Below are positions 44,231-52,909 of a stretch of DNA of 64,000 nucleotides, one piece after another. The position numbers were made by a program, and so were the translations under genes. Numbering within the stretch: position 1 is the first letter of the stretch; each line of letters opens with the position of its first letter. Origin of the DNA: Microbacterium arabinogalactanolyticum (GTDB taxonomy: Bacteria > Actinomycetota > Actinomycetes > Actinomycetales > Microbacteriaceae); contig NZ_BRZC01000004.1 of assembly GCF_030268005.1 (NCBI RefSeq), positions 870,926 to 934,925 on the forward strand, written 5' to 3'. Under the pieces are notes generated by a model that saw only the letters and a list, made by a program, of their open reading frames with translations, made no database searches and was not told where the DNA came from.

Positions 44231-46308
44231 CCGACTATCTGCCCAGCTACGTCCAGGGCGCCTGGTGGACTCCGTCCGGTGCGCCGAAGGCGACCGAGGT
44301 CCGCGACGCCTCCACCGGCGAGGTGGTCACGCGCGTCTCCACGGAGGGCCTCGATCTCGCAGGCGCGCTCGAGTACGCCCGCACGACCGGGCATGCGAGT
44401 CTGGCCGCGCTCACCTTCCACCAGCGTGCCGTCCTGCTCAAGCGGTTCGCTCTCGCCCTGACCGAGCGCAAGGACGAGCTGTATGCGCTGTCGGCGCGCA
44501 CCGGCGCCACGAAGGCGGACTCCTGGGTGGACATCGACGGCGGCATCGGCGTGCTGTTCTCTTATTCCGGAAAGGGCCGCCGCGAGCTGCCCAACAGCCG
44601 CGTGTACGTCGACGGCCCGGTCGAGCCGCTCTCGAAGGACGGCACCTTCCTCGGCCGCCACGTGTACACCACGCTCCCCGGCGTCGCCGTGCAGATCAAC
44701 GCCTTCAACTTCCCGGTCTGGGGATCGCTGGAGAAGTTCGCACCGGCCTTCCTGGCCGGCATGCCCACGCTCGTGAAGCCCGCCACGCCCACCGGCTACC
44801 TCGCCGAGGCGATGGTGCGCATCCTCGTCGAATCCGGCCTGCTGCCGGAGGGCTCGCTGCAGCTGGTCAGCGGCAGCGTGCCCGATCTGTTCGACGACCT
44901 GCAGCTGGGCGACCTCGTCGGCTTCACCGGCAGCGCATCGACCGCCGAGTCGCTGCGCCGGCACCCCTCGGTGCAGACCGGCGGCGTGCGGTTCACCGCC
45001 GAGACCGACTCGATCAACGCCTCGGTGCTGGGCACGGATGCCACCGCAGGGACGCCGGAGTTCGATGCCTACGTGCGGCAGCTGGTCACCGAGATGACCA
45101 CGAAGGCCGGGCAGAAGTGCACCGCGATCCGCCGTGCGATCGTGCCGACCGCTGCGGTCGATGACGTGATCGCGGCCGTGCAGGCCCGTATCGCCGAGAA
45201 GACCGTGCTGGGCGACCCGCGCGCCGAGGGCGTCACCATGGGCCCTCTGGCGTCGACTGCGCAGCGTGACGAGGTGCTGCGGCAGGTGCAGAAGCTGCAG
45301 GATGCCGGCGGCCAGGTCGTCGTCGGCACCATGGCAGCCCCCGAGGTTCGCCTGGCCGACGGCAGCACCGGCGTCGCACCGGACGGAGCGTTCGTCTCGC
45401 CGGTGCTGCTGCGCTTCGATGACGCGCAGGCGGACGCCGTGCACGGCGTCGAGGCGTTCGGACCCGTCTCGTCGCTGCTCACCTACGACACCACCGCCCA
45501 GGCCGCGGCGCTCGTGAACCGCGGCGGCGGATCGCTCGTGACCAGCGTCGCCACGCACGACCCGGCTCAGGCCGTGGAGCTCGCGTCGCGCATCGCGCCG
45601 TTCAACGGCCGGATGCTGCTCCTCGACCGCGACGACGCCCGCTCCTCCACCGGCCACGGATCCCCGCTGCCCAACCTCGTGCACGGCGGGCCGGGGCGCG
45701 CCGGCGGCGGCGAGGAGCTCGGCGGCATCCGCGCCGTCCTGCACCACATGCAGCGCACCGCGGTGCAGGGCTCCCCCGAGATGCTCACGGCGCTGACCGG
45801 GGTGTGGCACGCCGGTGCGACCGCGCACGCCGATGGCCGGCATCCGTTCCGCAAGTCGCTCTCGGAACTGCGCATCGGCGACCAGATCGTGTCGGCGTCG
45901 CGTGAGGTCACCCTGGACGACATCGAGACCTTCGCGCACTTCACCGGCGACACGTTCTACGCCCACATGGACGAGAAGTCGGCCGCGGCGAACCCGTTCT
46001 TCCCCGGCCGGGTCGCACACGGCTACCTGCTCGTCTCATGGGCGGCCGGCCTGTTCGTCGACCCGGAGCCCGGCCCCGTGCTCGCCAACTACGGTCTGGA
46101 GAACCTGCGGTTCATCACACCGGTCTCCCCCGGCGACAGCATCCGCGTCGAGCTGACCGCCAAGCAGATCACCCCACGCGAGACTGACGAGTACGGCGAG
46201 GTGCGCTGGGATGCTGTGATCCGCAACCAGGAGGACGAGCTGGTCGCCACCTACGACGTGCTCACGCTGGTGAGCAAGGAGCCGGTCTCGGCGGAGGTGT
46301 CGGCATGA
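44227..46308 (+). CDS. paaZ: oxepin-CoA hydrolase / semialdehyde dehydrogenase (PaaZ)
   Basis: 693 aa ring-cleaving bifunctional enzyme. The N-terminal part (about 1-520) is an aldehyde dehydrogenase (NAFNFPVWGSLEKFAPAF, catalytic Cys in KAGQKCTAIRR near residue 298). It oxidises the dehydrosuberyl-CoA semialdehyde. The C-terminal MaoC hotdog domain (about 530-693: DIETFAHFTGDTFYAHMDE, VAHGYLLVSWAAGLF) hydrolyses oxepin-CoA. Both catalytic halves are intact. Start fixed by the ATGA overlap with paaH. Confidence 0.95.
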   Translation: MTDYLPSYVQGAWWTPSGAPKATEVRDASTGEVVTRVSTEGLDLAGALEYARTTGHASLAALTFHQRAVLLKRFALALTERKDELYALSARTGATKADSWVDIDGGIGVLFSYSGKGRRELPNSRVYVDGPVEPLSKDGTFLGRHVYTTLPGVAVQINAFNFPVWGSLEKFAPAFLAGMPTLVKPATPTGYLAEAMVRILVESGLLPEGSLQLVSGSVPDLFDDLQLGDLVGFTGSASTAESLRRHPSVQTGGVRFTAETDSINASVLGTDATAGTPEFDAYVRQLVTEMTTKAGQKCTAIRRAIVPTAAVDDVIAAVQARIAEKTVLGDPRAEGVTMGPLASTAQRDEVLRQVQKLQDAGGQVVVGTMAAPEVRLADGSTGVAPDGAFVSPVLLRFDDAQADAVHGVEAFGPVSSLLTYDTTAQAAALVNRGGGSLVTSVATHDPAQAVELASRIAPFNGRMLLLDRDDARSSTGHGSPLPNLVHGGPGRAGGGEELGGIRAVLHHMQRTAVQGSPEMLTALTGVWHAGATAHADGRHPFRKSLSELRIGDQIVSASREVTLDDIETFAHFTGDTFYAHMDEKSAAANPFFPGRVAHGYLLVSWAAGLFVDPEPGPVLANYGLENLRFITPVSPGDSIRVELTAKQITPRETDEYGEVRWDAVIRNQEDELVATYDVLTLVSKEPVSAEVSA

Positions 46309-46694
46309 GGGCGATGATGCAGCGGGACGCCGCGTCGGCATCGCTGGGCATGGTGGTGGAGCTCGATGAGCCAGGGCGGGCCGTCGTCTCGATGCCGGTG
46401 CGCGAGGACATGCTCAACGGCTTCGCCATCACGCACGGCGGACTCGTGTTCACGCTCGCCGACACGGCGTTCGCGATCGCCTGCAACGAGGACGAGCGCG
46501 TGACCGTCGCCGCCGGCGCGGACATCACCTTCCTCAAGTCGACCGGTGCCGGCCAGACCCTGACGGCGACCGCGGTGAAGCGCGTCGTCAGCGGACGCAC
46601 CGGCCTGTACGACGTGACGGTGACCGACGAGACCGGCGAACTGGTCGCCGAGTTCCGCGGCCGATCCATCACCACCAACCGCGCCGCCGAATGA
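46305..46694 (+). CDS. paaI: hydroxyphenylacetyl-CoA thioesterase (PaaI)
   Basis: 129 aa hotdog thioesterase that removes dead-end hydroxylated phenylacetyl-CoA and frees CoA. ITHGGLVFTLADTAFAIACN contains the family HGG...D site (about residues 46-60). Translationally coupled to paaZ by ATGA. Confidence 0.92.
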   Translation: MRAMMQRDAASASLGMVVELDEPGRAVVSMPVREDMLNGFAITHGGLVFTLADTAFAIACNEDERVTVAAGADITFLKSTGAGQTLTATAVKRVVSGRTGLYDVTVTDETGELVAEFRGRSITTNRAAE

Positions 46695-46721
46695 CGCGCT
46701 GACCCTCACCCGGAGCACCAG

Positions 46722-48023
46722 ATGTCGACGATGACAGCACCCGCAGCAGACCAGCTCGACCCCGCCGAGCGACTCTCCCGGCCGGAGCTGGAGGCGCTCC
46801 AGCTGGAGCGCCTGCAATGGACCGTCCGCCACGCCTACGAGAACGTGCCGCACTACACGCGCAAGCTCGACGAAGCCGGCGTCTCACCCGACGACATCCG
46901 GTCCCTCGCCGACGTGCGGCTGCTGCCCTTCACCACCAAGGAGGATCTGCGGCAGAACTACCCGTTCGGCATGTTCGCCGTGCCGATGGAGCAGGTGCGC
47001 CGCGTGCACGCCTCATCGGGCACGACGGGCCGCCCGACCGTGGTCGGCTACACCGACGCCGACCTGTCGAACTGGGCCGACCTCATCGCCAGATCGCTGC
47101 GCGCCTCCGGCATCCGCCCCGGCATGAAGGTGCACAACGCCTATGGATACGGCCTGTTCACCGGCGGGCTGGGCGCTCACGCCGGCATCGAGCGGCTGGG
47201 TGCGACAGTCATCCCGATGTCGGGAGGTCAGACCGCGCGACAGGTGCAGCTCATCCAGGACTTCCAGCCGGATGCCATCCTCTGCACGCCCAGCTATCTC
47301 CTCACGATCGCCGACGCGATGGAGGAGGCGGGCATCGACCCGAGATCGACATCGCTGAAGATCGCGGTGCTCGGCGCCGAGCCGTGGACCAACGAGATGC
47401 GCGCCGAGCTGGAACGTCGCCTGGACATCGACGCGCTGGACATCTACGGCCTGAGCGAGGTGATGGGCCCTGGCGTCGGAAACGAGTGCGTCGAGACCAA
47501 GGACGGCCCGCACATCTGGGAGGACCATTTCCTCCCCGAGGTGGTCGACGAGAACGGGCAGCCCCTGCCCGACGGAGAGATCGGCGAGCTGGTGTTCACC
47601 TCGCTGACCAAGCAGGCGTTCCCGGTGCTGCGCTACCGCACGCGCGACCTGACCCGCCTGCTTCCCGGGACCGCGCGACCGGCGATGCGCCGCATGGAGA
47701 AGGTCACCGGGCGCAACGACGACATGATCATCCTGCGCGGCGTGAACATCTTCCCCACCCAGATCGAGGAGCTCGTGCTGGGAATCGAGCAGCTCACCCC
47801 GCATTTCGTCATCGAGCTGACCCGCGAGGGCCGGATGGACGCCATGGCGGTGCGCATCGAACGGCACCCGAGCCTGGAGCGCGACGTGTGCGAGGCTGCG
47901 GCGAAGGTGCTGGCCGAACGCATCAAGACTCACGTCGGCTCCAGCGTCGCGGTGCGACTGGAGGAGCCCGGAGCGCTCCCGCGCAGCGAGGGCAAGTACA
48001 AGCGGGTGTACGACCTGCGCTGA
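46722..48023 (+). CDS. paaK: phenylacetate-CoA ligase (PaaK)
   Basis: 433 aa adenylate-forming ligase that activates phenylacetate to phenylacetyl-CoA, the first step of the pathway. HASSGTTGRPTVVGYT (phosphate loop, about residue 98), AEPWTNEMRAELE, IYGLSEVMGPGVGNEC, RTRDLTRLLPG, and the C-terminal GRNDDMIILRGVNIFP. GGAG precedes the ATG. Last gene of the first paa block. Confidence 0.95.
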   Translation: MSTMTAPAADQLDPAERLSRPELEALQLERLQWTVRHAYENVPHYTRKLDEAGVSPDDIRSLADVRLLPFTTKEDLRQNYPFGMFAVPMEQVRRVHASSGTTGRPTVVGYTDADLSNWADLIARSLRASGIRPGMKVHNAYGYGLFTGGLGAHAGIERLGATVIPMSGGQTARQVQLIQDFQPDAILCTPSYLLTIADAMEEAGIDPRSTSLKIAVLGAEPWTNEMRAELERRLDIDALDIYGLSEVMGPGVGNECVETKDGPHIWEDHFLPEVVDENGQPLPDGEIGELVFTSLTKQAFPVLRYRTRDLTRLLPGTARPAMRRMEKVTGRNDDMIILRGVNIFPTQIEELVLGIEQLTPHFVIELTREGRMDAMAVRIERHPSLERDVCEAAAKVLAERIKTHVGSSVAVRLEEPGALPRSEGKYKRVYDLR

Positions 48024-48028
48024 TCCGA

Positions 48029-48064
48029 CTATCGCGGATAGGTGATATCGCGCATCCGCGATAG
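48029..48064. promoter_or_regulatory. inverted-repeat operator of the mntA-hepT pair
   Basis: Perfect 11-bp inverted repeat CTATCGCGGAT / ATCCGCGATAG (48029-48039, 48054-48064) with a third TATCGCG half-site between the arms. It overlaps the -10 TAGACT (48062-48067), which ends six bases before the GTG start at 48074. Binding by the HTH domain of the antitoxin would repress the pair. Confidence 0.7.
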
Positions 48065-48073
48065 ACTGCCGAT

Positions 48074-48568
48074 GTGAGCCGAGCCGGGGAGATGATCCGT
48101 CTCGCACGGAGCGAGAGCGGTCTGACTCAGTCCGCCCTCGCTCAGCTGGCAGGCGTCCCTCAGAGCGTCATCAGCGCCTACGAGAACGGACGGCGCGAGC
48201 CGTCTTTCGCCGCTGTCGACCACCTCATCTCCGCCGCGGGCCTGACTGTCGAGGTCGTTCCGCATCCGCCATCGAAAGAACGGATGCTGCCGCGCGTCCG
48301 CGCTCGTGCTGCGGAACTGCGCAGTGCACTCGAGCCGCTCGGCGCCCGTTCGATCCAGGTCTTCGGCAGCGTCGCCCGCGGTGACGACACGGCCACCAGC
48401 GATGTCGACCTGCTGGTCGACATCGCACCGGACGTCGGAATGTTCAGTCTGCTTCGGATGCAGAGCGAGGCGGAGGCGATTCTCGGCCGAGCGGTGGATC
48501 TGGTCCCCCGCGGAGGCTTGAAGCCCGAGGTCGCCGAGACCGCGCTGCGCGAGGCGATCCCGCTGTGA
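48074..48568 (+). CDS. HTH-fused MNT nucleotidyltransferase antitoxin (MntA-like)
   Basis: 164 aa. N-terminal XRE helix-turn-helix (about 5-58: SGLTQSALAQLAGVPQSVISAYENGRREP) joined to a minimal nucleotidyltransferase with GSVARGDDTATSDVDLLV (Gly98-Ser99, Asp110 and Asp112 as metal ligands). In known MntA-HepT pairs this protein inactivates the HEPN toxin by adding AMP to its active-site tyrosine. The added HTH makes it also a likely autorepressor through the repeat upstream. GTG start, leaderless promoter. Its stop overlaps the toxin start (GTGA). Confidence 0.88.
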   Translation: MSRAGEMIRLARSESGLTQSALAQLAGVPQSVISAYENGRREPSFAAVDHLISAAGLTVEVVPHPPSKERMLPRVRARAAELRSALEPLGARSIQVFGSVARGDDTATSDVDLLVDIAPDVGMFSLLRMQSEAEAILGRAVDLVPRGGLKPEVAETALREAIPL

Positions 48569-48903
48569 ACCGCCGAGCAGACAGTCGACTCGAGGACATC
48601 GCCGCCGCGTGCGATGCGATCAGCAGATACATCCGCCGCGCCGATATGGACGATGAGATCGTCTTCGACGCGATCCGGATCCGGCTGATCGAGATCGGCG
48701 AAGCGGTGAAGGACCTCAGCGTCGATGTCACAGACCTCGAGCCCGAGGTGCCCTGGAAGGACATCGCCCGAATGCGCGACCACCTCGCGCATCGGTACTT
48801 CGACACGACACATGCCATCGTCGACGCGACCGCGCGACACGATGTTCCCCTCCTCGCCGCCGCTGTACGGCGGCTCCTCGGAGACGCTTCCTCGAAGGCC
48901 TGA
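48565..48903 (+). CDS. HEPN-family RNase toxin (HepT-like, DUF86)
   Basis: 112 aa all-helical HEPN protein with the RNase motif Rx4HxY as Arg71, His76, Tyr78 (RDHLAHRYF). IRLIEIGEAVKDLS and VPWKDIARMRDHLAH are typical HepT. It cleaves RNA unless AMPylated by the partner antitoxin. GTG start inside the antitoxin stop. The catalytic residues are intact, so the toxin should be active. Confidence 0.9.
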   Translation: MNRRADSRLEDIAAACDAISRYIRRADMDDEIVFDAIRIRLIEIGEAVKDLSVDVTDLEPEVPWKDIARMRDHLAHRYFDTTHAIVDATARHDVPLLAAAVRRLLGDASSKA

Positions 48904-48984
48904 ACAAGCGAGCCTTACTCTCCAGGACGAGACTTCGCGTCGTGACGCCGGTCCCATGCTGGAACGGAGGTTTCGATGGTTGTC

Positions 48985-51069
48985 CTATCCCCGCAGCGCG
49001 AGGGTGAACGGGAGCACCGCGGTCGCGCCTGCCTGGCGCAGTGTCCGGGCCGCGACGGTGACGGTCCAGCGACTGTCGGCGATGTCGTCGACCAGCAGCA
49101 CGGGGCCCTCCGGGACCTGCAGGCCCTCAGCGGTGAAGCGATCCCAGACCCCGGCCAGGCGGAAGGCGCTGTTGCCGCCGGGGCCTCCGGTCGGCCCTCC
49201 GCCGGCGAAGCCGAGCTCGCCCAGGTACGGCAGCCGCCCGATCTCCGCGAAGCCGCGCGCCAGCGTGCCGGTCAGCTGCGGACGTGAACGCGACGGCATC
49301 CCGACCACTGCCACCGGGCGCTCGTCCCAGTCCCAGCCGGCGAGCACGCGCACGCAGGCGGCCAGCACCTGCGGTGGCACCGGGGCATCCGACGCTCCTG
49401 CGGCGAACAGTTCGCGCAGCGTGCCGCCCCAGCCCAGGTCGGTGAGCCGGGCCAGCGCCCGGCCTTCTGCGGCCTGCTCATCCGCGCCGATGCGCCCCTT
49501 CACGGGGACGCCGAGCCGATCGGCGCCCGTGGGCCACTGACGACGCGGCTCGATGGGCACGCCGACGCGATCCAGGGCACCGGAGGCGGCTGCTCCGGCA
49601 TCCGCGCCGATCTCGGTCGGGAACCAGGCGCCGGCGCAGTTGTCGCAGCGGCCGCAGGGCGCAGCGGTGGCATCGTCCAGGGAGCGCTGCAGGAACTCCA
49701 TCCGGCAGCCACCGGTCCGCTGGTAGTCGATCATGTGCTGCTGCTCGGCCCGTCGCTCGCCGGCGATGCGCTCGTAGCGCTCCGCGTCGTAGGTCCAGCC
49801 GGCCCCGGTGGACACCCAGCCTCCCTGCACGCGCCGGACCGCGCCGTCGACGTCGAGCACCTTCAGCAGCAGCTCCAGCGGGGTGCGGCGGATGTCGACC
49901 ATCGCCTCGAGGGCCGGCGTCGATACCGGGGCATCGCCGAGCGCGGCGATCACCCGCTCGGCACGCTCCCGGTCGGGCATGGACGCCGTGGCGAAGTAGT
50001 GCCAGATGTCCTTGTCCTCCACGCCGGGCAGCAGCAGCACGTCGGCGCTCTCGCTGGCGCGTCCCGCACGCCCGACCTGCTGGTAGTACGCCACTGGCGA
50101 CGACGGGGCGCCGAGGTGGATCACGAACCCGAGATCCGGCTTGTCGAAGCCCATCCCCAGCGCGCTGGTGGCGATCAGCGCCTTCACCTCATTGCGCTTG
50201 AGCATCCCCTCGGACTCCTCGCGCTCCTCGGCGTCCGTCTGCCCGGTGTACGCGCGCACGTCGTGACCGTGCTCGCGCAGCAGCCGCGCGGTGTCGACGG
50301 CCGCCGCGACCGTGAGCGTGTAGATGATGCCGGAGCCGGGCAGATCATCGAGGTGGCTCAGCAGCCAGGCCAGCCGGCTCGCGGCGTTCGGCAGCTGCAG
50401 CACGCCGAGTCGCAGGGATGCCCGCGCGAGTGGTCCGCGAATCGTGAGGACGTCCTCGCCACCCAGCTGCTCGGCGACGTCGGCGACCACACGGCTGTTC
50501 GCCGTCGCCGTGGTGGCGAGCACGGGCACCCCGGCCGGCATCTGCGCGATCAGGTCGCGCAGCCGCCGGTAGTCGGGCCGGAAGTCGTGGCCCCAGTCGC
50601 TGATGCAGTGCGCCTCGTCGACCACCAGCATCCCGATGCGCTGCACCAGCGTCGGCAGCTGCTGCTCCCGGAACGCGGGATTGTTCAGCCGCTCGGGCGA
50701 GACCAGCAGCACGTCGACCTCGTCGCGATCGAGCCGCGCCACCACGTCGTCCCACTCGTGTGCGTTGGTGGAGTTGATCGCGACCGCCCGCACCCCGGCG
50801 CGCTCGGCCGCGGCGATCTGGTCGCGCATCAGCGCGAGCAGCGGAGAGACCAGCACGGTGGGCCCTGCCCCCTGCCTGCGCAGCAGCAGGGTCGCGACGA
50901 AGTACACCGCGGACTTGCCCCAGCCGGTGCGCTGCACTACCAGCGCCCGGCGGCGCTCGGCGACCAGCGCCTCGATCGCCTCGTACTGCCCGTCGTGGAA
51001 GCCGGCATCCGGGCGCCCGACGAGGTCCCGCAGGGCGGCTAGGGCGGCATCGCGGGTGGTGGAGGTCAT
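48985..51069 (-). CDS. RecQ-like DNA helicase with C-terminal phosphoribosyltransferase domain
   Basis: 694 aa. Superfamily 2 helicase: QxxGWGKSAVYF (Walker A, about 45), VDEAHCISDWGHDFRPDYRRL (DEAH and RecQ loop), ATTATAN, then helicase C domain IATSALGMGFDKPDLGFVIHLG with YYQQVGRAGR. RecQ zinc site includes CRMEFLQ and APCGRCDNCAG. The C-terminus adds a PRPP-binding-type loop, VLLVDDIADSRWTVTVAA, belonging to a phosphoribosyltransferase-like domain (about 560-694). Unwinds DNA in recombination or repair; the role of the second domain is unknown. ATG 51069 starts the family N-terminus. Confidence 0.9.
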   Translation of the reverse strand: MTSTTRDAALAALRDLVGRPDAGFHDGQYEAIEALVAERRRALVVQRTGWGKSAVYFVATLLLRRQGAGPTVLVSPLLALMRDQIAAAERAGVRAVAINSTNAHEWDDVVARLDRDEVDVLLVSPERLNNPAFREQQLPTLVQRIGMLVVDEAHCISDWGHDFRPDYRRLRDLIAQMPAGVPVLATTATANSRVVADVAEQLGGEDVLTIRGPLARASLRLGVLQLPNAASRLAWLLSHLDDLPGSGIIYTLTVAAAVDTARLLREHGHDVRAYTGQTDAEEREESEGMLKRNEVKALIATSALGMGFDKPDLGFVIHLGAPSSPVAYYQQVGRAGRASESADVLLLPGVEDKDIWHYFATASMPDRERAERVIAALGDAPVSTPALEAMVDIRRTPLELLLKVLDVDGAVRRVQGGWVSTGAGWTYDAERYERIAGERRAEQQHMIDYQRTGGCRMEFLQRSLDDATAAPCGRCDNCAGAWFPTEIGADAGAAASGALDRVGVPIEPRRQWPTGADRLGVPVKGRIGADEQAAEGRALARLTDLGWGGTLRELFAAGASDAPVPPQVLAACVRVLAGWDWDERPVAVVGMPSRSRPQLTGTLARGFAEIGRLPYLGELGFAGGGPTGGPGGNSAFRLAGVWDRFTAEGLQVPEGPVLLVDDIADSRWTVTVAARTLRQAGATAVLPFTLALRG

Positions 51070-51111
51070 GCCTTCCACTCTGCCCCACGCGACCGACACG
51101 GACGACCGGAC

Positions 51112-51126
51112 TAACGTGGGCACATG
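51112..51126 (+). promoter_or_regulatory. leaderless promoter of the 139-aa protein
   Basis: TAACGT at 51112-51117, six bases, then ATG 51124; no Shine-Dalgarno. Confidence 0.5.
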
Positions 51127-51543
51127 ATCAGTCGCGAGCTCGCCGTCGCCCTGCGGGAGGCCGGGCTCGTCTGGCATCCGGCATCCGGTGATCGCTTCCA
51201 GCTCGACCTGCCCGACGACGTCGAGCCGGAGGTCGAGGCCGAGACCTTCACGGTCAGCGAGATGACGATCGAGGCGCGGCGCACGCCCCGCGGCACGGAC
51301 CTCGCGTTCAACGGCACGACCGAATGGGCTCTGGACGCCGTCGAGCTCGACGATGCCGTGTGGCTCCCCCGCGAGGACCAGCTGCGCGACCTGCTGCGCG
51401 GCACGTTCCGCCGTCTCGTCCGCCTGCCCGATGCGTTCCTCGTGGAGGTGGAGATCGCCGGCGAGACGCTGCAGTACGAGCATCCGGATCCCTCCGAGGC
51501 GTACGGGCGAGCGCTCCTGGAACTCATCGAGCGCTCCCGCTGA
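51124..51543 (+). CDS. conserved hypothetical acidic protein
   Basis: 139 aa, acidic, no membrane segment and no signal peptide. Begins [25 protein letters not shown] and ends in a helix [17 protein letters not shown] do not recognise a domain. It is divergent from the RecQ-like gene and upstream of the paa operator before paaA; no link to phenylacetate is evident. Codon use is like the neighbours. Confidence 0.7.
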   Translation: MISRELAVALREAGLVWHPASGDRFQLDLPDDVEPEVEAETFTVSEMTIEARRTPRGTDLAFNGTTEWALDAVELDDAVWLPREDQLRDLLRGTFRRLVRLPDAFLVEVEIAGETLQYEHPDPSEAYGRALLELIERSR

Positions 51544-51584
51544 GCAGTTGCGCTTGTGCCGCCCGGCATCCGTGTGCGAGAATT

Positions 51585-51602
51585 ACCAAACGATCGGTCA
51601 GT
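51585..51602. promoter_or_regulatory. paa operator 2
   Basis: ACCAAACGATCGGTCAGT, 18-bp imperfect palindrome centred on CGATCG, 27 bases before paaA. It aligns with the site at 41367-41384 over AC-AACGATCGGTC, so both paa blocks probably answer to one repressor. Confidence 0.65.
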
Positions 51603-51629
51603 AAAAGATCACACGCCGAGGAGTCGAAG

Positions 51630-52604
51630 ATGACCGCACCCGCAGACCTGTCCGTGGTGGACGACGCCGACGCGCTCGCGCGCTTCGACGAACTCGTCGC
51701 CAACGAGCAGCGCATCGAGCCCCGCGACTGGATGCCGGAGGCGTACCGCAAGACGCTGATCCGCCAGATCTCCCAGCACGCGCACTCCGAGATCATCGGC
51801 ATGCAGCCCGAGGGCAACTGGATCACGCGCGCGCCCAGCCTGAAGCGCAAGGCGATCCTGATGGCCAAGGTGCAGGACGAGGCGGGCCACGGCCTGTACC
51901 TCTACTCCGCCGCGCAGACCCTGGGCATCACGCGCGACACGATGATGCAGCAGCTCATCGACGGCAAGGCCAAGTACTCGTCGATCTTCAACTACCCCAC
52001 CCCCACCTGGGCCGACATGGGGGCGATCGGCTGGCTGGTCGACGGCGCCGCCATCGTGAACCAGGTGCCGCTCTGCCGCTGCTCGTACGGGCCCTACGGC
52101 CGCGCGATGGTGCGCGTGTGCAAGGAGGAGTCCTTCCACCAGCGACAGGGCTTCGAGATCCTGCTGACGCTCATGCAGGGCACCGAGGAGCAGCGCGAGA
52201 TGGCGCAAGACGCAGTCAACCGCTGGTACTGGCCGAGCCTGGCCATGTTCGGCCCGCCCGACGACCAGTCCCCCAACTCCGCGCAGTCGATGACCTGGAA
52301 GATCAAGCGCTTCTCGAACGATGACCTGCGCCAGCGCTTCGTCGGAATGCTCGTGCCGCAGGCCGAGATCCTCGGGATCACGCTGCCCGACCCCGACCTG
52401 CGCTGGAACGACGAGACGCAGAGCTACGACATGGGCGAGATCGACTGGGACGAGTTCTTCGAGGTGCTCAAGGGCAACGGCCCCTGCAACGCCGAGCGGA
52501 TCGAGCGTCGCCGCACCGCCCACGAGGAGGGCGCCTGGGTGCGCGAGGCAGCCGCCGAGTACGCCCGCAAGCAGGCCCTCCGTGCGGAAGGACAGGTGGC
52601 GTGA
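51630..52604 (+). CDS. paaA: phenylacetyl-CoA epoxidase subunit A
   Basis: 324 aa catalytic diiron subunit of the monooxygenase that epoxidises the ring of phenylacetyl-CoA. Ferritin-like iron ligands are in [32 protein letters not shown] (ExxH) and [13 protein letters not shown] (ExxH). The ATG at 51630 follows GGAGTCGAAG. First gene of the second paa block, directly behind paa operator 2. Confidence 0.95.
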   Translation: MTAPADLSVVDDADALARFDELVANEQRIEPRDWMPEAYRKTLIRQISQHAHSEIIGMQPEGNWITRAPSLKRKAILMAKVQDEAGHGLYLYSAAQTLGITRDTMMQQLIDGKAKYSSIFNYPTPTWADMGAIGWLVDGAAIVNQVPLCRCSYGPYGRAMVRVCKEESFHQRQGFEILLTLMQGTEEQREMAQDAVNRWYWPSLAMFGPPDDQSPNSAQSMTWKIKRFSNDDLRQRFVGMLVPQAEILGITLPDPDLRWNDETQSYDMGEIDWDEFFEVLKGNGPCNAERIERRRTAHEEGAWVREAAAEYARKQALRAEGQVA

Positions 52605-52909
52605 TGGCGACCCCCGGTGGCTCCCCCGAGGAGACCTGGCCTCTGTGGGAGGTCTTCGTCCGCGCGAACCGCGGCCTGAGCCACGTGCACGTCGGCTCGC
52701 TGCACGCGCCCGATGCCAGCATGGCGGTCCGCAACGCCCGAGACCTGTACACCCGTCGCAACGAGGGAGTGTCGATCTGGGTCGTGCCGGCGGATGCCAT
52801 CACCACCAGCGACCCCGACGACAAGGGCGCGTTCTTCGAGAGCCCGGCGGGGAAGAACTACCGGCACGCCGTGTACTACACGGCGTCCGAGGGGGTGCCG
52901 CACCTGTGA
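52604..52909 (+). CDS. paaB: phenylacetyl-CoA epoxidase subunit B
   Basis: 101 aa small structural subunit bridging PaaAC heterodimers. WPLWEVFVRANRGLSHVHVGSLHAPDASMAVRNARDLYTRR is split over residues 12-52 and is diagnostic, as is GVSIWVVPADAIT. ATG 52604 overlaps the paaA stop by one base; a GTG one codon earlier is an alternative. Confidence 0.95.
   Translation: MATPGGSPEETWPLWEVFVRANRGLSHVHVGSLHAPDASMAVRNARDLYTRRNEGVSIWVVPADAITTSDPDDKGAFFESPAGKNYRHAVYYTASEGVPHL

Noticed and set aside
48904..48984. Terminator between hepT and the RecQ-like gene
   Set aside because: Only short, poor inverted repeats are present in these 81 bases; nothing comparable to the other terminators.
51124..51543. 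Pilus assembly (CpaE-like) label for the 139-aa protein
   Set aside because: No P-loop ATPase motif or response-regulator domain is visible, and no pilus genes lie nearby.
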